A DNA stretch of 64,000 bases, from positions 248,001 to 312,000 of the forward strand of contig CAWKJX010000008.1 of NCBI GenBank assembly GCA_963850095.1, written 5' to 3'. Numbering within the stretch: the stretch's first letter is position 1; the number at the start of each line of letters is the position of its first letter. Shown one piece after another: positions 56,395 through 64,000 of the stretch. This DNA comes from Bog-473 sp963850095. Lineage in GTDB: Bacteria; Actinomycetota; Acidimicrobiia; Acidimicrobiales; RAAP-2. The notes under the pieces were generated by a model. The model was not told the origin of the DNA, did not search any database, and worked only from the letters and a program-made list of their open reading frames with translations. Position numbers and translations under genes: made by a program.

Positions 56395-57826
56395 GTGGCG
56401 ACGGTGGCGGGGACGGCCGGGACGGCGCCGTCGCGCCGCTACGTGCTGTGCACCACGCCCGCGCTGGGGCACACGGCCCCGCTGCTGGCGCTGGCCCGCC
56501 GCCTGGTCGGTGAGGGCCACCAGGTGGTGTTCTTCACCACGCCGCACTACCGCGACAAGGTGGAGGCGACGGGCGCCGCCTTCGTGCCCTTCGCCGAGGA
56601 GTACGACGCCCACGACCTCATGGTGGCCAATCCCGAGCGCGAGTCGTCGTCCAAGCGCGGCGTGCGCGGGGTGAAGGACGACCTGCGGCGCATCTTCATC
56701 GGGCCCATCCCCGGACAGTGGCGCGACCTGCGCGGCATCCTCGACGACCATGACCCCGACGGCGTGGTGGTCGACACCATGTTCCTCGGCGCGCTGCCGC
56801 TGGTGCTCGGCGGCGCCGGGGCGGGGGTGGGGGCGGCGGCGGCGCGTGGCCGGCGGCGGCCGGTGCTGGCCTGCGTCGGCGTCATGCCCTACGCCTCGTG
56901 CAGCCGCGACACGGCGCCCTTCGGCGTGGCCTTCCAGCCGGGCTCGGGCCACCTGGCCCGGCTGCGCAACGCGACAATGAACTGGGCCACCGAACATGGT
57001 GCGCTGGCCGACATCCAGCGGTTCGCCCGCCGCCGGCTGGCCGAGGCCGGGTGCGCGTCGGGCTTCTCCGGCTATTTCATCGACCTGCCGCCGAAGGTGG
57101 TCGACGCCTACTTCCAGGCCACCGTGGCCGGGTTCGAGTACCCGCGCTGCGGACCTGGCCCCGTCGGTCCGCTTCGTCGGGCCGATCCTGGCGCCGCCGT
57201 CGGCCGCCGCCTTCGACCCGCCCCCGTGGTGGGACGAGTTGGGCGACGGCCGTCCCGTCGTCCACGTCACCCAGGGCACGCTCGACAACGCGGACCTGGA
57301 CCGGCTGCTCCTCCTCAGCCTCGAAGCGCTGGCCGGCGACGACGTGCTGGTGGTGGGCACGACGGGCGGCCCGGATCCGGGGCCGTTGCGCCACCGGCTG
57401 CCCGCCAACGCCCGCCTCGAGCGCTTCATTCCCCACGACCTCCTCCTGCCCCACGTCGACGCCATGGTGACCAACGGCGGCTATGGCGGCGTGCAGCAGG
57501 CGCTGGCCCACGGGGTGCCCCTCGTGGTGGCCGGCGACAGCGAGGACAAGCCCGAGGTGGCGGCGCGCGTGCACTGGTCGGGCGCCGGCGTCAACCTGCA
57601 CACCGGTCGTCCCTCCCAGGCCATGGTGGCCCGGGGCGTACGCCGCGTGCTGGACCGGCCGGGCTACCGCCGGCGCGCCCGGGCGCTGCAGGCGGAGATC
57701 GCCGCGTGCGATCCCCTCGGCACCATCAGCCTGGCGCTGGCCGAGCTGAGTGCGGACCGCGACGCCGGTCGAGAGCGCTTCGCCGAGTCAGGGCGTGCCG
57801 CCCCTCAGCCTCCGGGCGGCCGGTAG
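56395..57826 (+). CDS. GT1-like glycosyltransferase (MGT/UGT type), one frameshift
   Basis: The GTG at 56395 lies 3 bp after the glucosidase stop. N-terminal Rossmann part: VLCTTPALGHTAPLLALARRLVGEGHQVVFFT, the acceptor-binding GHTxP start of macrolide-type transferases. A break near 57150 moves to the next frame, which continues FVGPILAPPSAAAFDPPPWW, VVHVTQGTLDNAD, RLERFIPHDLLLPHVDAMVTNGGYGGVQQALAHGVPLVV with the donor-site His/Gly motif, and GVNL. About 477 codons. Donor probably a UDP- or dTDP-sugar; acceptor unknown. The last 22 bp overlap the convergent GYD gene. Confidence 0.88.
57797..57820. terminator. Hairpin with the GYD-gene stop codon in its loop
   Basis: GCCGCCC (57797-57803) pairs with GGGCGGC (57814-57820); the 10-nt loop includes the GYD stop (57805-57807). 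It lies where the two convergent genes overlap. Confidence 0.45.
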
Positions 57827-58131
57827 CTGGAGTTCGACGCCCTCTGGGCGGCATCGTCCATTTCGGCCGCGGTCAGGAGCACGGTGGTTCTCGTCGCCGC
57901 TCCCCCGCCCGCCGTGACGGCCAGGCCGAGGGCAGCGGCCGAGATGTTGTCGGGAATGTCGACGATGACGACGGCGTCGGTCTTCCCGAAGGCGAAGTAG
58001 AACTCCTCCACCTTTCCGCCCAACTCCTCGATGCCCGCGGTGGCGGCGGCCACCCTGGCGGTGCCCCCCTCGGACGTCACCCCCCTGATGCCCTCGAGGG
58101 TGTACTCCACTTCGACGAGATACTTGGCCAC
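57805..58131 (-). CDS. GYD domain-containing protein
   Basis: 108 residues. It starts MAKYLVEVEYTLEGIRGVTSEGG, then GKVEEFYFAFGKTDAVVIVDIPDN and a helix with TTVLLTAAEMDDAA. This is the ferredoxin-like fold of the GYD family, named for a Gly-Tyr-Asp motif, here GKTDAVV in place of GxYD. Function of the family is unknown; related dimeric alpha-beta barrels bind small molecules. Stop overlaps the glycosyltransferase by 22 bp on the other strand. Confidence 0.82.
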   Translation of the reverse strand: MAKYLVEVEYTLEGIRGVTSEGGTARVAAATAGIEELGGKVEEFYFAFGKTDAVVIVDIPDNISAAALGLAVTAGGGAATRTTVLLTAAEMDDAAQRASNSSYRPPGG

Positions 58132-58209
58132 GGGAACCCCCTTGATCGGTCGATCGCGACGATACGTGCCTTGCGGCCCGCTGTCACCGGCTCCAGCCCG
58201 AAGTGCCGC

Positions 58210-59185
58210 CTAGCGGTTGACCGGTGACATGTCGGCGTAGCGCTCGCCTTGCGCAGGCGCCACCGTGTCGAGCACGGCCAGGTCCTCCTCGGTCAGCTCG
58301 ACGTCGAGCGCGCCCACGTTCTCCTCGAGGTAGGAGCGCCGCTTGGTCCCCGGGATCGGCGCCACATCGCGCCCGGCGGCATGGACGAAGGCGAGCGCGA
58401 TCTGCCCCGGGGTGCAGCCCTTGGCGCGCGCCAGCTCGTCGACCACCTCGACGATGGCCACGTTGTGCTCCAGGTTGTCGCCCTGGAAGCGCGGTTGGTA
58501 ACGGCGGAAGTCGGCTTCGTCGAGGTCGTCCAGCGAACGGAGCTTGCCGGTGAGGAATCCCCGGCCGAGCGGGCTGTAGGGGACGAAGCCGATGCCGAGC
58601 TCGCGGAGCGTGGGCAGGATCTCGGTCTCGGGGTCACGCGACCAAATCGAGTACTCGGTCTGCAGCGCCGAGATCGGGTGCACGGCGTGGGCGCGCCGGA
58701 TGGTGGCCGGCGCCGCCTCGGACAGGCCCAGATAGCGCACCTTGCCCTGGGCCACCAGCTCGCCCATGGCGCCGACGGTCTCTTCTATCGGGGTGTCCGG
58801 GTCGACCCGGTGCTGGTAGTAGAGGTCGATGTGGTCGACGCCCAGGCGCTGGAGCGACGCATCGCACGCCTGGCGTACGTACTCGGGGCGGCCGTTGACA
58901 CTGCGCCGAGCCGGGTCGTCGGGCTCGCGCACAATGCCGAACTTGGTGGCGATGACCGCTTCGTCACGGCGCCCGGCCAGGGCCTGGCCGACGAGCACCT
59001 CGTTGGTGTAGCGGCCCGTACATGTCCGACGTGTCGAAGAACGTGACGCCCAGGTCCAGGGCGCGGTGGATGGTCGCGGTCGACTCGGCGTCGTCGGTGG
59101 CGCCGTAGAAGTCGGACATGCCCATGCAACCCAGACCCTGGCGTGAGACGGTCAGGCCCTGGCTTCCGAGGGCGATCGTTTCCAT
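58210..59185 (-). CDS. Aldo/keto reductase, one frameshift
   Basis: NADPH-dependent carbonyl reductase fold. METIALGSQGLTVSRQGLGCMGMSDFYG starts the protein. The catalytic tetrad is visible: Asp in TFFDTSDMYG, Tyr in the same DMYG, Lys in VIATKFGI and His in LYYQHRVDPDTP. The cofactor site includes SPLGRGFLTGK and IPGTKRRSYLEENVGAL. A break near 59018 separates DMYG from NEVLVGQAL; the rest is intact, total about 325 codons. It belongs to the YajO/AKR13-like group. Substrate unknown. Confidence 0.92.
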
Positions 59186-59249
59186 GGCGGGGCTCCTCTC
59201 GTGCGGCGCGGTAGGGGGGAACCGGACGGCGGGCCCACCCTACCGACGG

Positions 59250-59696
59250 TCAGCCCGGGCCCGGGTTGGTGGAGATCCGCTCCGCCGGTACGAAGACGGC
59301 GCAGCGGCGCTCGGCGGCCATGACCCGGTCGAACTCGTCCCAGTCCCCGTGGCTGCCCCCGGCGGCCCGGAAGACCGACCGGATGAGCTCGGGGACGTCG
59401 AAGCCGAACGCCGTCCCGTCGTCGGGGCCGATCAGGCGCACGGGGCCGCTGACGGCCACCCATTCGAATCCGCTCTTGAACACGAAGGTGGCCACACCCG
59501 CGTCGCGCAGCAGCTGCAGCTTGCGGGCGCCCCCGCCGACGACGGCGCCGACACCGGCCGTCCCGTCGACCGGGTCGTCGATGACGCCGGCGCTGACGAC
59601 CGACGCCTGGACGGACCCGTCGGGCCGGGCGACGGCGAGGACGGCCAGGTGATGATCGGCGGCCGCCAGCCGCTGGACGAGCTCGAGATCGGCCAC
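59250..59696 (-). CDS. Pyridoxamine 5'-phosphate oxidase family (FDOR, F420 or flavin) protein
   Basis: 148 residues. A split beta-barrel protein: HHLAVLAVARPDGSVQASVVSAGV near the start and GARKLQLLRDAGVATFVFKSGFEWVAVSGPVRLI in the middle fit the PPOX/F420-dependent family. The region around FVFKSGFEWVAVSG is the cofactor-facing strand pair. Members reduce or oxidise small molecules with FMN, F420 or haem. It lies downstream of rimI on the same strand. Cofactor not certain. Confidence 0.8.
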   Translation of the reverse strand: MADLELVQRLAAADHHLAVLAVARPDGSVQASVVSAGVIDDPVDGTAGVGAVVGGGARKLQLLRDAGVATFVFKSGFEWVAVSGPVRLIGPDDGTAFGFDVPELIRSVFRAAGGSHGDWDEFDRVMAAERRCAVFVPAERISTNPGPG

Positions 59697-59776
59697 GCCT
59701 GCTGCCCTCCTTCGTGTGCTCGACCCGTTCTATCGGCACCGACGGGTGGCCCGTGCAGGTGCGGTCCGGGTCCGGG

Positions 59777-60295
59777 TCAGGCGGACTGGCTCCTCCCGTC
59801 GTCGTGGTGCTCCGCCGCCAGGTCGTCCAGGCGCCGGGCGTACTCGTCGGAGTCGATGTCGTACACCCACATGACGAGGGCGTCCTGGCCCGTCACCGGG
59901 TAGTAGTTCTTGCGCACCCCGACGGGGGCGAAGCCGAAGCGACGGTACAGCGCCTGGGCCGGGTCGTTGTTCGTCGCCACCTCGAGGGAGAGGTGCCGGA
60001 CCCCGTCGCCGCGCAGCGTACGGACGCCGTCGATGATGAGTGTCGTGGCCACGCCGCAGCGCTGGTGGGCCGGGGCGGTGGCGATGGTCGTCATGTGCGC
60101 CTCGTCGTCGACGATGAGGAAGCCGATGTAGCCGGCCATGTCGTCGCCGTCCCACGCCGCCCGGTAGAGCCGGCCCCGGCGCAGGGCGAGCTCGGAGTTG
60201 AACACCGCCGGCGACCACGGCTCGGGGAAGACGGCCGCCTCGATGGGCAGTACGTAGCGGAGGTCGCGGCGTCGGAGCTTCTCGATCCGCAGCAT
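59777..60295 (-). CDS. rimI: Ribosomal-protein-alanine N-acetyltransferase
   Basis: GNAT acetyltransferase that acetylates ribosomal protein S18 and related N-termini. 172 residues: LPIEAAVFPEPWSPAVFNSEL is the RimI start (xFxxPWS), ATAPAHQRCGVATTLI is the acetyl-CoA loop (QxxGxA) and LEVATNNDPAQALYRRFGFAPVGVRKNYY is the conserved C-terminal block. The ATG at 60295 overlaps the tsaB stop by one base (TGATG), so translation is coupled. rimI next to tsaB is the usual order. Confidence 0.95.
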   Translation of the reverse strand: MLRIEKLRRRDLRYVLPIEAAVFPEPWSPAVFNSELALRRGRLYRAAWDGDDMAGYIGFLIVDDEAHMTTIATAPAHQRCGVATTLIIDGVRTLRGDGVRHLSLEVATNNDPAQALYRRFGFAPVGVRKNYYPVTGQDALVMWVYDIDSDEYARRLDDLAAEHHDDGRSQSA

Positions 60296-61032
60296 CAGGT
60301 GCGCTCCGCACGGGCAAAGTTGCTCTTCGCATCCGCCTCCCTCATGTAAAGGGGAACGATGCATCCCGGGTCGGCTGGCGGTACGCCCGCGTCCAGTCTC
60401 GTCAACGCCAGCTGCAGCAGTGCGGTCGGCGGCGGGAAGGCCAGCGCCGGGGCACGGACTTCGACACCGGGCACCGCGCCGAGCACCTTGGCGTAGCGCG
60501 CCGCGCCGTCGCCCACGGCCAGCACGGGAGCGTGGTGCAGCAGTTCGCCCAGCGCCTCGGCCAGCGTCGCCGGCGAGAACAGCCCCGGCGCCATCCGCTC
60601 CGTCGTGGTGCGCCGCGACTCAATGTGGTGCACGGCGGCGAACACCTCGCCCCGCCGCGCGTCGACGCACGACAGCACCAGGCCGCGGTGGCCCACGCCG
60701 GCGGCGCCCGCGGCGAGGATGTCGAGGCTCGACGCGCCGACCACACCGATGCCGAGCGATTGGGCCAATCCCTTGGCGGCGGCCACGCCGACGCGCAGCC
60801 CGGTGAAGAGGCCCGGGCCGACGTCCACCGCCACCACGTGCAGGTCGGGCGGCTTCAGACCGACCTGGGCCAGGAGGTGCTCGAGTCCGGGGGTCAACGT
60901 CTCGACGTGGCGGCGCCGGCCCGTCAGCGTCAACTCGGCCTGCACGCCGGCCCCCGTACGCACCGCCACGCCCACGGTCTCGGTCGCCGTCTCGAAGGCC
61001 ACGACGTTGAGCGGAGGCTGGGCCACCGTCAC
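60295..61032 (-). CDS. tsaB: tRNA threonylcarbamoyladenosine biosynthesis protein TsaB
   Basis: Partner of TsaD in t6A37 synthesis. 245 residues: VVAFETATETVGVAVRTG is the N-terminal ASKHA start, HVETLTPGLEHLL, VAVDVGPGLFTGLRVGVAAAKGLAQSLG is the glycine-rich family signature, and VVGASSLDILA follows. The GTG at 61032 overlaps the tsaE stop (GTGA); the frame is open further but without family sequence. Lies between tsaE and rimI as in most bacteria. TsaD is not in the window. Confidence 0.95.
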   Translation of the reverse strand: MTVAQPPLNVVAFETATETVGVAVRTGAGVQAELTLTGRRRHVETLTPGLEHLLAQVGLKPPDLHVVAVDVGPGLFTGLRVGVAAAKGLAQSLGIGVVGASSLDILAAGAAGVGHRGLVLSCVDARRGEVFAAVHHIESRRTTTERMAPGLFSPATLAEALGELLHHAPVLAVGDGAARYAKVLGAVPGVEVRAPALAFPPPTALLQLALTRLDAGVPPADPGCIVPLYMREADAKSNFARAERT

Positions 61033-61534
61033 GTCGCGCCGACCGGTTCGAGGGCGGCGGCCACCTCGGCCGAACGACCCGCCCACGCGCCGCGGCCGAT
61101 GACGGCCACCCGGCGGGTGTCGGGCGAGCCGGCGCCGGGTGGCCGTCGTGGTCCAGCCGCACCTCGAGCGTGCTCTCGCCCAGCGCCGGCGCGGCCAGGT
61201 CGCCCCACTCGACCAGCGCCACCGCGTCCTCCTCCACCAGTTCGGCCAGCGCGAGCTCGACCACCTCGGCCAGGGTGCCCGTGCGGTAGACGTCGGCGTG
61301 GATCAGGGTGGAGACCGTGCTCGCGGCGCCGCAGCGGTAGTGGCGCACCAGGGCGAAGGTCGGGCTGGTCACCGGCCCCTCGACCCCCAGCGCGGCCGCG
61401 AAGCCCTGGGCGAAGGCGGTCTTGCCCGCGCCGAGGTCGCCCACCAGCAGCACCACGTCCCCGGCCCGGCACAGCGGCGCCAGCCGGCCGGCCAGCTCCC
61501 GCGTGGCCCCGACCGAGTCGGTCGTGGCCCGCAC
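61029..61534 (-). CDS. tsaE: tRNA threonylcarbamoyladenosine biosynthesis ATPase TsaE, one frameshift
   Basis: P-loop ATPase needed for TsaB-TsaD function. Walker A is LLVGDLGAGKTAFAQGFA, followed by VTSPTFALVRHY and the metal/nucleotide region LIHADVYRTGTLAEVVELAL and VALVEWGDL. Near 61140 the frame changes, and the C-terminal end is GRSAEVAAALEPVGAT. About 168 codons, normal. The break is in a poorly conserved tail region, likely an indel error. Coupled to tsaB by a GTGA overlap. Confidence 0.93.
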
Positions 61535-61553
61535 CGGCCAGGGCGCGCGCCGC

Positions 61554-62123
61554 TCACGGACGCCCCGCCAGCAGCCGCTTGGCCCGCACCAGGTCGGCCC
61601 GCATTTCGGCCATGGCCTCGCCGCCGGCCCGCAGCACGTAGGCCGGGTGGTAGGTCGGGACGAGTTGGGCCGTGCCCCGCTCGAAGGCCTGCCCGCGCAA
61701 GGCCCGGATGCCCTGGGTGCTCCCGAGCAGGAGCTTGGTCGAGAAGTTGCCCAGCGTCACGATCACGGCCGGGTCGATGAGGGCGATCTGCTCCTCGAGA
61801 TAGGGCCGGCAGGCCTCGATTTCGTCGGGCATCGGGTCGCGGTTGTTGGGCGGCCGGCACTTGACGACGTTGGCGATGTAGCACTCGGCCCGGGTCAGGC
61901 CGATCTCCTCCCACATGAGGCGGTCGAGCAGCTTGCCCGAGCGGCCCACGAACGGCTCGCCCGCCAGGTCCTCCTCGCGTCCGGGCCCCTCGCCGACGAA
62001 GAGGAGGTCGGCCGTCGGGGCGCCCACGCCGAACACCACCTGGGTGCGCCCCTCGGCCAGCGGGCAGCGGGTGCACGTCGAGGCGGTGACCCGCAACGCC
62101 TCGAGGACGGCGGCGTCAGGCAC
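61554..62123 (-). CDS. Uracil-DNA glycosylase, family 4 (Fe-S type)
   Basis: Removes uracil from DNA. 189 residues from the GTG at 62123: an early Cys pair (CTRCPLAEGRTQVVFG) for the 4Fe-4S cluster, motif A VGEGPGREEDLAGEPFVGRSG, CYIANVVKCRPPNNRDPMPDE with further Cys ligands, and the active-site His in VPTYHPAYVLR. The upstream frame to 62147 is open, but the 62123 start gives an 8-bp overlap with alr, matching the tight packing here. Sits between alr and tsaE. Confidence 0.94.
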   Translation of the reverse strand: MPDAAVLEALRVTASTCTRCPLAEGRTQVVFGVGAPTADLLFVGEGPGREEDLAGEPFVGRSGKLLDRLMWEEIGLTRAECYIANVVKCRPPNNRDPMPDEIEACRPYLEEQIALIDPAVIVTLGNFSTKLLLGSTQGIRALRGQAFERGTAQLVPTYHPAYVLRAGGEAMAEMRADLVRAKRLLAGRP

Positions 62124-63374
62124 CGGGCTGGGGGCGGTTGACCACAATGCGCGGCATGCGCGGCCCGACGCCGCACACCACCTCGTAGCTGATGGTGCCC
62201 AAGAGGGCCGCCCAGTCGTCCGCCGTGATGCACTCGTCGCCCTGGCGACCGAGGAGCACCACCTCGTCGCCGACGCGCACGGCGTCGTCGCTGCCGCAGT
62301 CGACCACTATCTGGTCCATGGTCACCATCCCGGCCAGCGGGCGTCGCACCCCGCCGATCAGCACCTCGTAACCGGCGCTGAAGAGCGCCCGGGGCACACC
62401 GTCCGCGTAGCCGATGGGCACGGTGGCCACGCGGGCGCGCGCCGGGAGCGGCGCGCAGGCGACCGTAGGAGGGGCGCTCCCCGGCGTCGAGCGTCTGCAC
62501 CGCCACCACTTGTGCCTTGAGCGACATGGCCGGCCGCAAGGACGCGCCGCCCGCCTGTTCTTCGAAGGCCCGCGCTGATGCGCGCGCCGGGCAGGTAGCC
62601 GTAGAGCCCGAGCCCCGTGCGCACCATGTCGTAGCGGGAGCGGGCGAAGGCCACCGCGCCCGCCGTGTTCGCCGCGTGGAGCACCGACGGCGCCATCCCG
62701 GCCCGGGCCAGGGTGGCCACGACCGCGTCGAAACGGTCGAGCTGCGCCTCGGTGTAGGCCACGTCGCCGGCCTCGAGCCCGTCGGCCACCGGCAGGTGGG
62801 TCCACACGCCGGCCAGCTCGAGCGCCGGGGCCGCCACCACGGCGGCGGCCAGCTCGGCCAGCTGCTCGGGTGGCGCGCCGACGCGGTGCATGCCGGTGTC
62901 GACCTTGAGGTGGACCGCCGTGGAGCGCCCCCGCCGGGTCGATTCGGCGGCGACGGCGGCAATGGCGGCGTGCGAGTAGAGCGTCGGCGTGAGCCCGTGG
63001 GCCAGCGCGGTCTCCACCGCGTCGGGGCCGCACTCGCTCAGCAGCAGGACGGGCGCCGTGACCCCGTGCTCGCGCAGCTCGACGCCCTCGTCGACCAGCG
63101 CCACCGCCAGCTGCGCCGCCCCGCCGGCCAGCGCGGCCCGGGCCACCGCCGGGCCACCGTGGCCGTAGCCGTGGGCCTTCACGACCGCGCACAACCGGGC
63201 CGGGGCGGCCAGGGCGGCCAGGACCGACGCGTTGTGCGTGACCGCGGCCAGGTCGATTTCGGCCCAGGCCGGACGCGAGCGGCCCTGGGCCATGGTCACC
63301 TCACCGGCCTCCGGCGCCAGGCGCATCGGCGTGGGCAGGCCGGCGCCGGCGCCGGCGCCGGCGGCCTCAGCCAT
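62116..63374 (-). CDS. alr: Alanine racemase, two frameshifts
   Basis: PLP enzyme making D-Ala for peptidoglycan. WAEIDLAAVTHNASVL and the PLP-lysine motif LCAVVKAHGYGHG mark the N-terminal barrel; HLKVDTGMHRVG follows. The middle is broken near 62570 and 62465; another frame there reads LRPAMSLKAQVVAVQTLDAG. The last part, RVATVPIGYADGVPRALFSAG and MVTMDQIVVDCG, carries the second catalytic region (Tyr in GYADG). About 420 codons. The ATG at 63374 overlaps nnrD by 8 bp. Probably intact in the cell. Confidence 0.94.
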
Positions 63375-64000
63375 GGTCGGGTCCCGACAGCACCGCCGCC
63401 ACCAACCCGGGCAGGTCCCCGGCCACCAGGCCGGCCCGGTGGCCGGCGTCAGCCGCCCGCCCGTGCACGTGCGCCGCCAACGCCGCCGCCTGCAGCGCCG
63501 GCACGCCCCGGGCCAGGAAAGCGCCGATGATGCCCGACAGCACGTCGCCGCTGCCGGCCGTGGCCAGCGCCGGGCCCCCGGCGTCCGAGAGCAGCACGTC
63601 GGGTGCGACGTCGGCCCCGTCCGGGTCGGCCACCGCCGTCAGCGAGCCCTTCAGTAGGACGACCGCCCCGGTGGCCGCGGCCAGCGACCGCGCCGCGGCC
63701 AGCCGTTCGGGGCCGGGCGCCTCGCCGGCCAGGCGCGCGTACTCGCCGTCGTGTGGCGTGAGGACGCTCGGGGCGCTGCGCTTGTCCAGCAGCCGGCGGG
63801 CCGACCCGGCGTCGCCCAGAGCCGTGAGCGCGTCGGCGTCGATCACCAGCGGGACGCTCAGCGCGGCGATCACGGCCCGGATCTCCTCGCCCACCTCGGG
63901 CCCCGTGCCCAGCCCCGGCCCGATGACGACCGCCTTGCACTTGGCCGTCGCCTCCAGGAACACCCCCGCCCAACCTTCCTCGGGCAACGACATCCGCACG
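63367..64000 (-). CDS. nnrD: ADP-dependent (S)-NAD(P)H-hydrate dehydratase, 5' end outside window
   Basis: Repairs hydrated NADH/NADPH. The visible 210 residues are the C-terminal part of the YjeF C-terminal domain: CKAVVIGPGLGTG, VPLVIDADAL, SVLTPHDGEYARLAGE (the TPHPGE-like motif) and ALATAGSGDVLSGIIGAFLARG, the strictly conserved nucleotide site. Ends DLPGLVAAVLSGPDHG. The start and any NAD(P)HX epimerase domain lie beyond 64000, so I cannot say if the protein is bifunctional. First gene of the nnrD-alr-udg-tsaE-tsaB-rimI cluster as seen here. Confidence 0.93.
   Translation of the reverse strand, partial: VRMSLPEEGWAGVFLEATAKCKAVVIGPGLGTGPEVGEEIRAVIAALSVPLVIDADALTALGDAGSARRLLDKRSAPSVLTPHDGEYARLAGEAPGPERLAAARSLAAATGAVVLLKGSLTAVADPDGADVAPDVLLSDAGGPALATAGSGDVLSGIIGAFLARGVPALQAAALAAHVHGRAADAGHRAGLVAGDLPGLVAAVLSGPDHG

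Noticed and set aside
54946..58227. 1,093-codon + strand frame spanning the glucosidase
   Set aside because: Only its middle part (from 56395) is real, as the N-terminal part of the glycosyltransferase; the rest is out-of-frame shadow.

Overview
The window is high-GC DNA from an actinobacterium. Class Acidimicrobiia is the likeliest source: a secreted protein carries the 42-residue WLVASDGGIF / FNYGDAGFYGS repeat that is abundant in that class, and the housekeeping order nnrD-alr-udg-tsaE-tsaB-rimI, the groES-groEL pair behind a CIRCE element, guaB3-guaA-pcrA and an F420-type reductase all fit. The assignment is inference from gene content. Many genes between about 7.8 and 27.5 kb, including essential ones such as sucC, sucD and the pst genes, are cut by small frameshifts across which the protein clearly continues in another frame. 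I read these as base-calling or assembly errors and annotate each gene as one span.

Layout. 1-5.4 kb: polysaccharide and cell-surface genes (end of a GH18-like glycosidase, a multi-pass GT39-like glycosyltransferase, a dolichyl-phosphate-hexose-type GT2 and a processive BcsA-like GT2). 5.6-8.4 kb: a membrane protein with a WDWR motif, a K+ channel and a small multi-pass protein. 8.4-11.0 kb: a B12-binding mutase subunit with sucC and sucD (methylmalonyl-CoA to succinyl-CoA to succinate). 11.2-34.5 kb: a large surface-protein island with a choice-of-anchor A protein, a class E-like sortase, a second WDWR protein, an exosortase fused to an EpsI-like domain, a pstC-pstA-pstS-pstS-pstB operon and a run of secreted proteins. 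34.8-46.2 kb: Ddn-like reductase, pcrA, guaA, guaB3, small metabolic enzymes and a GT39-like mannosyltransferase. 46.3-50.6 kb: a 1,434-codon NHL beta-propeller protein. 50.8-52.9 kb: groEL and groES. 53.1-57.8 kb: tandem secreted paralogues, a GH13 glucosidase and a GT1-like transferase. 57.8-64 kb: GYD protein, aldo-keto reductase, PPOX protein and the rimI-tsaB-tsaE-udg-alr-nnrD cluster, cut by the right edge.

The most interesting content is the surface island. Two transpeptidase systems appear side by side. The sortase has candidate LAxTG-type substrates: LADTG in one secreted protein, LAATG and MASTG at the C-termini of two PstS-like phosphate-binding proteins. The exosortase-EpsI fusion lies directly behind the pst operon, and two secreted proteins end in a PE[A/V]PL + hydrophobic helix + Arg/Lys tail that looks like a PEP-CTERM variant. 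One secreted domain family (ending HLFSAPF) occurs three times with three different C-termini: sortase signal, exosortase-like signal, and an Ig-repeat/beta-propeller extension. A good PHO-box match lies between the sortase and the second WDWR gene. I infer a cell-envelope display system possibly linked to phosphate supply; no experiment or search backs this here.
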